Source of the DNA: Vulcanimicrobiota bacterium
Lineage (GTDB): Bacteria > Vulcanimicrobiota > Vulcanimicrobiia > Vulcanimicrobiales > Vulcanimicrobiaceae
Length of the DNA: 37,677 nucleotides
Assembly (NCBI GenBank): GCA_027364935.1
Contig: DAHXOK010000009.1
Span: 14,657-52,333 of the forward strand
Reading direction: 5' to 3'
Of this stretch, positions 33,715-37,677 are shown one piece after another. How positions within the stretch are numbered: position 1 is the first letter of the stretch; each line of letters begins with the position of its first letter. A program made the position numbers and the translations under genes. The notes under the pieces are model-generated. The model made no database searches. It had not been told where the DNA came from and worked only from the letters and a program-made list of their open reading frames with translations.

Positions 33715-34113
33715 ATGGAAAAGTATTCATCCGGCGACCTTTCTTTCGGTGATTGGATACACGAGGTAGAGGGAGCGCGTGCTAAGTACGAGGCTGGTCC
33801 AATACGCTCTCATGTAAATCTCGACGAGCACGAAGTTACGTGGACCAACAACGATCGAAAAGCGGTCGCCCACGACGATGGCGCGGAGCACAACGCGAGA
33901 GTTGAGTTCTGGGAACTCATCGCACCTCCGCTAGGTCATCCGTTGACCGAATCCGAGCAAGATCGCAAGATCAACAGTCGAGTGCCAACCACGAGGTACT
34001 ATCAACGTACCAAAATCGACGCGGCGCACACGGCGAAAGACATTTCCGACTTTCTCCATTCGCGCGTCTCGTTAGACAACCTAAGACAACCACGCCCAAG
34101 AATCGGGCCTTAG
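33715..34113 (+). CDS. Protein of unknown function
   Basis: A soluble 132-residue product with acidic and aromatic residues in its first half (FGDWIHEVEGARAKYEAG) and a basic C-terminus. GGAG sits directly against the ATG, too close for a good ribosome binding site. Codon use is less GC-biased than the chromosome part. No motif is recognised, and the reading frame is the only support. Confidence 0.5.
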   Translation: MEKYSSGDLSFGDWIHEVEGARAKYEAGPIRSHVNLDEHEVTWTNNDRKAVAHDDGAEHNARVEFWELIAPPLGHPLTESEQDRKINSRVPTTRYYQRTKIDAAHTAKDISDFLHSRVSLDNLRQPRPRIGP

Positions 34114-34139
34114 AAACCCTACATCCGAGGTTCTTACCC

Positions 34140-34748
34140 GTGCCACGATCCTGTACCGCCTGTTCACACGAACAAGCCGGCGACATTGCCAAAGAGCTCG
34201 CTCAAGGCGTCCCGTTTTCCGATGTCGCGTTTCGCTTCAACCTCAAGAAGTCGTCCATCGCGCGCCACGCCGTAAACTGCCTACACATGGTCCGCAGCGG
34301 CAAAAAGCAGGTCAGCAGGGCGAAAACACCACACTCCGTTCGGGAGAATGACCTAAAGCGTAGATCGTACCGTCCCGCGTCGTCGCAGCGCACGGGCCGC
34401 TGTGACGCTTGCGGCCTATCGCGGGATGAGATCGAGCCAGAGGCGCTGCTTCGCCGCGCAGAGCGCATCCTGTGGCTCGCTGAAACGATTGCGGCTAGGG
34501 CCCACGCAGAGGACGACAGCAGGCTCGTCTTGCAGGCCGTTGACCGCGCTCGAGCCGCTCTTGAGACGATGCTCAAGGCAACCGGTGCGATCGCCGACGT
34601 GAACGCGAAGATAGACGCTCGCTCCGTCAACGTCTTCGCCAATCTCCCGCCAAGGGCGCTCGAAGAGCTCCTGGAGATCCTCGAGCGCAAGCCGCTCGCA
34701 ACCTCGCCCACCCTGTCACCCGTCGCTTCGCCCGGCCCATTGCATTGA
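34140..34748 (+). CDS. Zinc-ribbon/HTH DNA-binding protein, small-terminase-like
   Basis: The 202-residue protein opens PRSCTACSHEQAGDIAKELAQGVPFSDVAFRFNLKKSSIARHAVNCL. This is a CxxC pair followed by a helix-turn-helix ending in RHxxxC. A second CxxC (CDACGLSRDEIEP) and long helices come next (RILWLAETIAARAHAEDDSR..., ALEELLEILERK). This layout is seen in phage-type proteins that read DNA, including small terminase subunits, but I cannot name the family. Start is GTG. No large terminase gene follows. Confidence 0.6.
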   Translation: MPRSCTACSHEQAGDIAKELAQGVPFSDVAFRFNLKKSSIARHAVNCLHMVRSGKKQVSRAKTPHSVRENDLKRRSYRPASSQRTGRCDACGLSRDEIEPEALLRRAERILWLAETIAARAHAEDDSRLVLQAVDRARAALETMLKATGAIADVNAKIDARSVNVFANLPPRALEELLEILERKPLATSPTLSPVASPGPLH

Positions 34749-35231
34749 ACGGTGCGAAAGACGCGCTAAAGGCCGAAGGCAATCAGCCCGCGATCGAACG
34801 CGAGGCGGTCAGGGCAGCGAGCTTGCCACGGGTTGCATTGGCGTTACCGATAACCGAGCCTTATCGGTACTGGAGCCGCCGGCCAGAGGTCGGGCGTAGA
34901 GCCGACGAGCTCCACGATCGTAAGTGCCCAACGCACCACGAACTGGGACATTTACCGAGCGGGCTCGCAAAGTTCCGGCGCTCGCTGGATGGTGAGCGGC
35001 CGACGACGGCCTGCGGTTGGGTGGCTACGGCTGCCTGCCGCGGTACACGGTCGAGCACGGCGCGCATCGAGGGTCTCCACGGTGCGCGCCGATACCCCCA
35101 CCGGGTGCCGGTTTTAGGTCACAGAACGAGGACGATAGGACGGGCCTTCCGGGCTGATGTGCGACAATTTTTGACCTTCGTCCCGTTATATGCAGCTGCG
35201 TGCGAAGGAGGACAGGTCACCGGGCCCGGCC
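34749..35231. other. 483-base stretch without a convincing gene
   Basis: A 176-codon plus-strand frame crosses this stretch from a TTG, but its product has random-looking composition and no motif, so it is not called. A perfect inverted repeat (TACCGATAA / TTATCGGTA) near the left end and a GC palindrome (CCGGGCCCGG) near the right end are the only structures seen. Confidence 0.5.
34845..34869. repeat. 9-bp perfect inverted repeat
   Basis: TACCGATAA and TTATCGGTA flank a 7-base spacer in a gene-poor stretch. The related string GTTACCGATTAAC occurs upstream of the integrase, so a common protein may bind both places. No T tract follows. Confidence 0.45.
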
Positions 35232-35828
35232 TTAAAGACTATCTCCCGCCTCATCCTGAAACTCAACGCCGGTAACTTCTCTGTGCGTGTGGTGCCGGTT
35301 GTTATAACTCACGTTCCACGCACCTTCAATCGTCTGCTTAAGCATATTTTGGTCCTGCGTGCTCAGATACTGATACACGTTGCCGTCCAGCGTAACGAGA
35401 AGGGCAGTATCACTCTGCGACTCCCAGCGTACGACGACCCGTCCGGACGTTGATGAATTCAGCGTTGTGAATAGGGTGTCTAGATCCGCCTTTTCACCAG
35501 CCGCAATAACGCTGGGTTGCGACTCATGTGCCAGCGCCGCTGCCCTTCGTTGGTGGACGAGCTGCGCGGCGCGTTGTCTGGCGAGCATGGCCGCATATTC
35601 TTGCGGATGACTGCGTTGCCAGGCCAGATGTTGCTGGTGTAATTGCTCTTGCTGCTGGTTGTAACCGATGATGCCAGTGAATGCAGTTAGAACTAACAAC
35701 GCCGTCCCGACGCCGCAAATGCTGAGGATGACGGGAGCTTTTCGCCACTTCGGAACGATCACGGCGACGAGTAAGGCCACCCACGCCAGGAGCCAGAAAA
35801 TGCGTAGAACTTCCGCCATCAAAGTCAT
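35232..35828 (-). CDS. Two-span membrane protein of unknown function
   Basis: The 198-residue protein has two transmembrane segments (about 8-26 and 33-54) and a Gln/His-rich helical stretch (QQQEQLHQQHLAWQRSHPQEYAAMLARQRAAQLVHQRR, a probable coiled coil). A C-terminal soluble domain contains VVVRWESQSDTALLVTLDGNVYQYL. GGAGG lies eight bases before the ATG, a clear start. It is the only minus-strand gene in this part of the element, so it is probably independently expressed cargo. No family is recognised. Confidence 0.65.
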   Translation of the reverse strand: MTLMAEVLRIFWLLAWVALLVAVIVPKWRKAPVILSICGVGTALLVLTAFTGIIGYNQQQEQLHQQHLAWQRSHPQEYAAMLARQRAAQLVHQRRAAALAHESQPSVIAAGEKADLDTLFTTLNSSTSGRVVVRWESQSDTALLVTLDGNVYQYLSTQDQNMLKQTIEGAWNVSYNNRHHTHREVTGVEFQDEAGDSL

Positions 35829-35986
35829 ACTGAAAACCTCCGAGGCGGTTTGCTCCGCTGGATCACGGTCAAAGCCCTCCTCGCGTGTTGGTTAAGGCAC
35901 TCTAAGAGCTACTGAGATACGAGCACATCGTACCGCGCGACAGTACGCCCCACCTAATCCGCTGCCTTAACGGCAGAAAGTAAACC

Positions 35987-36448
35987 ATGGAAGACAATAT
36001 CAAGGCCGCCCTACAAGAGGCGGCACATCGTGCTGGCGCGGTAGATCCTTGCGTGTCGGAGCTCGACGCTTTCGCAGATCTTCGCGCCGGCATTCACGCG
36101 CACGACGGCGATGTTTTCGGAGTTGCCGAGGCGGTTGCAGAAATGCGACGCCGCAAGCCGCACCTGTTCGCGATGCCAAGCAACTGGAGCGATCTATCAG
36201 ACGATGAGTTCGAGGCGAAGCGAGAGCAACTGCACGCCACGGGTCGATCCACGTCGGAGGTTGCACAGCCCGTCGAGTTGCGGAGGATCGACACTTCGCG
36301 CCTATCGGCTAGCGAGTTCGCGGACTTCCGCGACGCGCTTCGCTCCAAAGCGTCGCAGCGGCGCATTCCCGACCACCTCGCCGGCCGGCTCAAAGCCATG
36401 CTGGCGCGTCAACTTTCTCAAGATCGTCTCATCGAAGGAGCAGCATGA
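35987..36448 (+). CDS. Phage-like protein of unknown function
   Basis: The 153-residue acidic/helical product contains FGVAEAVAEMRRRKPHLFAMP, a pattern (EAV...KPxLF) found near the end of some phage scaffold and head-assembly proteins. Here it sits in the N-terminal half, so the likeness is weak. It is coupled to the next gene by an ATGA overlap. No head, portal or protease genes accompany it in the window. Confidence 0.5.
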   Translation: MEDNIKAALQEAAHRAGAVDPCVSELDAFADLRAGIHAHDGDVFGVAEAVAEMRRRKPHLFAMPSNWSDLSDDEFEAKREQLHATGRSTSEVAQPVELRRIDTSRLSASEFADFRDALRSKASQRRIPDHLAGRLKAMLARQLSQDRLIEGAA

Positions 36449-37062
36449 TGCAGAAAACGGAAGCGATGATTGAACTCGCGATCGAACGCGCCTCGAAATG
36501 CGCGAGAGCCGAGGTGGCGTTCGGCGCGGTCTCCAAGGAACGAAATCCGTGGAAAGGCTCTGCCAAGGAACTCGCTGAGCTTGAGAAAGAGCGCGAGGCT
36601 TCACAAATTCAACGCGAAGGCGAGGAGCTTTTAAAACGAATCGCCGCGTATCGCGATACATACTTAACCATCCGAGAACACGAAGCTTCCGAAGCGGTAG
36701 CGCAACGCGAGCTAGACGAGGCTGAAGCGTCGACGGTCGTCGCGCGCTATTTTACCGCCCGCGAACGAACCAGGAGCGCCAGTAAGGGCCATCACTTCGA
36801 GACCTACTCGAACTACTTGTTCAGCACTTCGACCGCTCATCCGGTTAGCCGGCCACAAGGTGGATCTCCGGGCGAAGACTGGCCTGAGGAGTGGCGCTTC
36901 GAAACCGAGAGTGATCGTGCGGCACTGAGGCGCTGGAAGAAGGCGCAAGTCGAACTCGCCTCAGCCGGCCAGCGCAAACAAAACGCCCGAGCGAAGCGCG
37001 ATCACATGCTCCGCGAGTTTCCAGAACTTGCAGCCGTGGATTTGGCAGAGGTTCCGGTATGA
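36445..37062 (+). CDS. Coiled-coil protein of unknown function
   Basis: The 205-residue product is rich in Glu, Arg and Ala, with long predicted helices at both ends (ELAELEKEREASQIQREGEELLKRI and DRAALRRWKKAQVELASAGQRK) around a Ser/Thr/Gly linker. GAAGGAG precedes two adjacent ATGs. It shares its start with the stop of the previous gene, so the two form a unit. No enzymatic motif is seen. Confidence 0.55.
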   Translation: MMQKTEAMIELAIERASKCARAEVAFGAVSKERNPWKGSAKELAELEKEREASQIQREGEELLKRIAAYRDTYLTIREHEASEAVAQRELDEAEASTVVARYFTARERTRSASKGHHFETYSNYLFSTSTAHPVSRPQGGSPGEDWPEEWRFETESDRAALRRWKKAQVELASAGQRKQNARAKRDHMLREFPELAAVDLAEVPV

Positions 37063-37104
37063 AGTCGCAATCTAGGGAAGCTCTGAAGTAGCGACGTTAA
37101 GGTT

Positions 37105-37146
37105 GTCACCCTGAGCGTAGCGACCGCAGGGAGCGTAGTCGAAGGG
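37105..37146. repeat. REP-like intergenic palindromic element
   Basis: GTCACCCTGAGCGTAGCGAC is followed by CGCAGGGAGCGTAGTCGAAGGG. The CCCTGAGCG...GTCGAAGGG string is, from memory, a dispersed intergenic repeat in many bacterial genomes. CCCTG and CAGGG can pair. It lies between the coiled-coil gene and the transposase. Confidence 0.5.
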
Positions 37147-37211
37147 CCGCTTTGCCTCGTTTTCGCGCTCTCGGCGTTTGTTGTGGCGCCGGGCGTCGAC
37201 GTTGAGAGACA

Positions 37212-37677
37212 CTACGCCCCTGAAGTTAGGAGTCTTCGCCGGTGTAGATACAGGTTTGCGAGCGCGAAGTTGACGACCAGCCGGTGCGCGTTCTTCGCGA
37301 TGCCTCGATACCGAACTTTTCCAAAACCAAAGATTCGCTTGAGCACGTGAAAGAGATGCTCGACCCGAGAACGGACGCGCGCTTTCGCACGGTGTTTCGC
37401 GCGCTCACGCTTGGAGAGTCCCTTTCTACGCGCCGAGCAGTGATGCGTAAAATCAGCGGCGTGAGGAGCGCGCGCTCGCATCGCAGCGGCTTGCCCCCGA
37501 TACGCAGCATCCCCCCATACGCGCGTTTCGCCTCCGTGGAGCAGTTCGGGTAGAAGGCGGCTATCGTGGACGTTAGCCGGCGTTGCCGCGAACGAGTGCA
37601 CGATCCGCAGCTTGCTGTCCACGCCTATATGCGCTTTCATCCCGAAGTGCCACTCGCTGCCCTTCATGGTCTGGTGC
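37212..37677 (-). CDS. IS5-family transposase, C-terminal part (partial)
   Basis: The frame enters from the right edge with HQTMKGSEWHFGMKAHIGVDS, the IS5-type DDE segment around the second Asp. It then gives ATPANVHDSRLLPELLHG, WGDAAYRG and RVRSRVEHLFHVLKRIFGFGKVRYRG, which includes the terminal Glu region. It ends after LYLHRRRLL. The ORF-track methionine is internal, not the start. At least the first third of the protein lies outside. Terminal inverted repeats cannot be confirmed because one end is missing. Confidence 0.9.
   Translation of the reverse strand, partial: HQTMKGSEWHFGMKAHIGVDSKLRIVHSFAATPANVHDSRLLPELLHGGETRVWGDAAYRGQAAAMRARAPHAADFTHHCSARRKGLSKRERAKHRAKARVRSRVEHLFHVLKRIFGFGKVRYRGIAKNAHRLVVNFALANLYLHRRRLLTSGA

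Larger units (their letters stand above)
28489..37677. mobile_element. Integrative element behind tRNA-Lys(CTT), right end outside the window
   Basis: Housekeeping content stops at the tRNA. From there the region holds a broken tyrosine integrase, a divergent small HTH gene, a winged-helix replication protein, orphan small proteins and an IS5-type transposase. Short direct and inverted repeats lie next to the tRNA. No capsid, portal, large terminase, relaxase or type IV secretion gene is seen, so it is neither an obvious full prophage nor a conjugative element. A phage satellite or integrated plasmid fits best. Confidence 0.75.

Noticed and set aside
34745-35275. 176-codon plus-strand ORF after the zinc/HTH gene
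   Set aside because: It starts with TTG, has random-looking composition, spans an inverted repeat and overlaps a better supported minus-strand gene at its end.
28489-37677. CRISPR array or diversity-generating retroelement in the accessory region
   Set aside because: No regularly spaced repeats, cas genes or reverse transcriptase motif were seen.

Overview
The window looks like a piece of a high-GC bacterial chromosome carrying a recently acquired accessory element at its right end. Genes are tightly packed, with many ATGA start/stop overlaps. Several reading frames open with GTG, and one appears to open with CTG. The housekeeping genes (B12-dependent ribonucleotide reductase, LepA, RdgB, AroE, SRP RNA, Thermus-type isocitrate dehydrogenase) are all bacterial. 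The gene mix recalls uncultivated phyla such as Eremiobacterota/WPS-2, but that is a weak inference. Nothing in the sequence alone fixes the phylum.

Region 1 (1-10.45 kb) holds a divergent partial membrane gene and a secreted multicopper oxidase. Next comes a class II ribonucleotide reductase interrupted by a 157-residue mini-intein, inserted exactly at an active-site cysteine and preceded by two NrdR-box-like operators. It continues with a YqeG-type HAD phosphatase overlapping aroE, tRNA-Ser abutting an EAL phosphodiesterase, a half-length aldehyde-dehydrogenase-like protein, and a signal-peptidase-I-like protein whose catalytic serine position is glycine.

Region 2 (10.45-20.2 kb) is a carbon-catabolism block. 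A minus-strand operon runs hpd, deoC, aldehyde dehydrogenase, peptide-binding lipoprotein, icd, with junctions from 10 bases of spacing to 13 bases of overlap. Divergent from it, an unrecognised 296-residue protein is translationally coupled to fahA. The gene hmgA converges on fahA with a 37-base tail overlap. Together hpd, hmgA and fahA take 4-hydroxyphenylpyruvate to fumarate and acetoacetate. No glutathione-S-transferase-type maleylacetoacetate isomerase is visible, so the unknown gene is a candidate for the missing step.

Region 3 (20.3-28.5 kb) holds a secreted protein of unknown function, the small SRP RNA, an M23 peptidase, YggT, lepA, rdgB, a two-domain GNAT protein, tRNA-Pro, tRNA-Arg and tRNA-His, a PYROXD2-like FAD oxidoreductase, and two tRNA-Lys genes.

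Region 4 (28.5 kb to the right edge) is an integrative element lying directly behind tRNA-Lys(CTT). It has a tyrosine integrase broken by one in-frame TGA, a divergent small HTH (excisionase-like) gene, and a perfect 15-bp inverted repeat between the two. Beyond these lie a winged-helix replication protein with iteron-like repeats inside its gene, a zinc-ribbon/HTH protein, a membrane-anchored GAF protein, several orphan small proteins, and an IS5-type transposase running off the window. The order int / divergent HTH / rep with internal repeats / zinc-HTH resembles a phage satellite or plasmid-like integrative element. No capsid, portal, large terminase or conjugation genes are recognisable.
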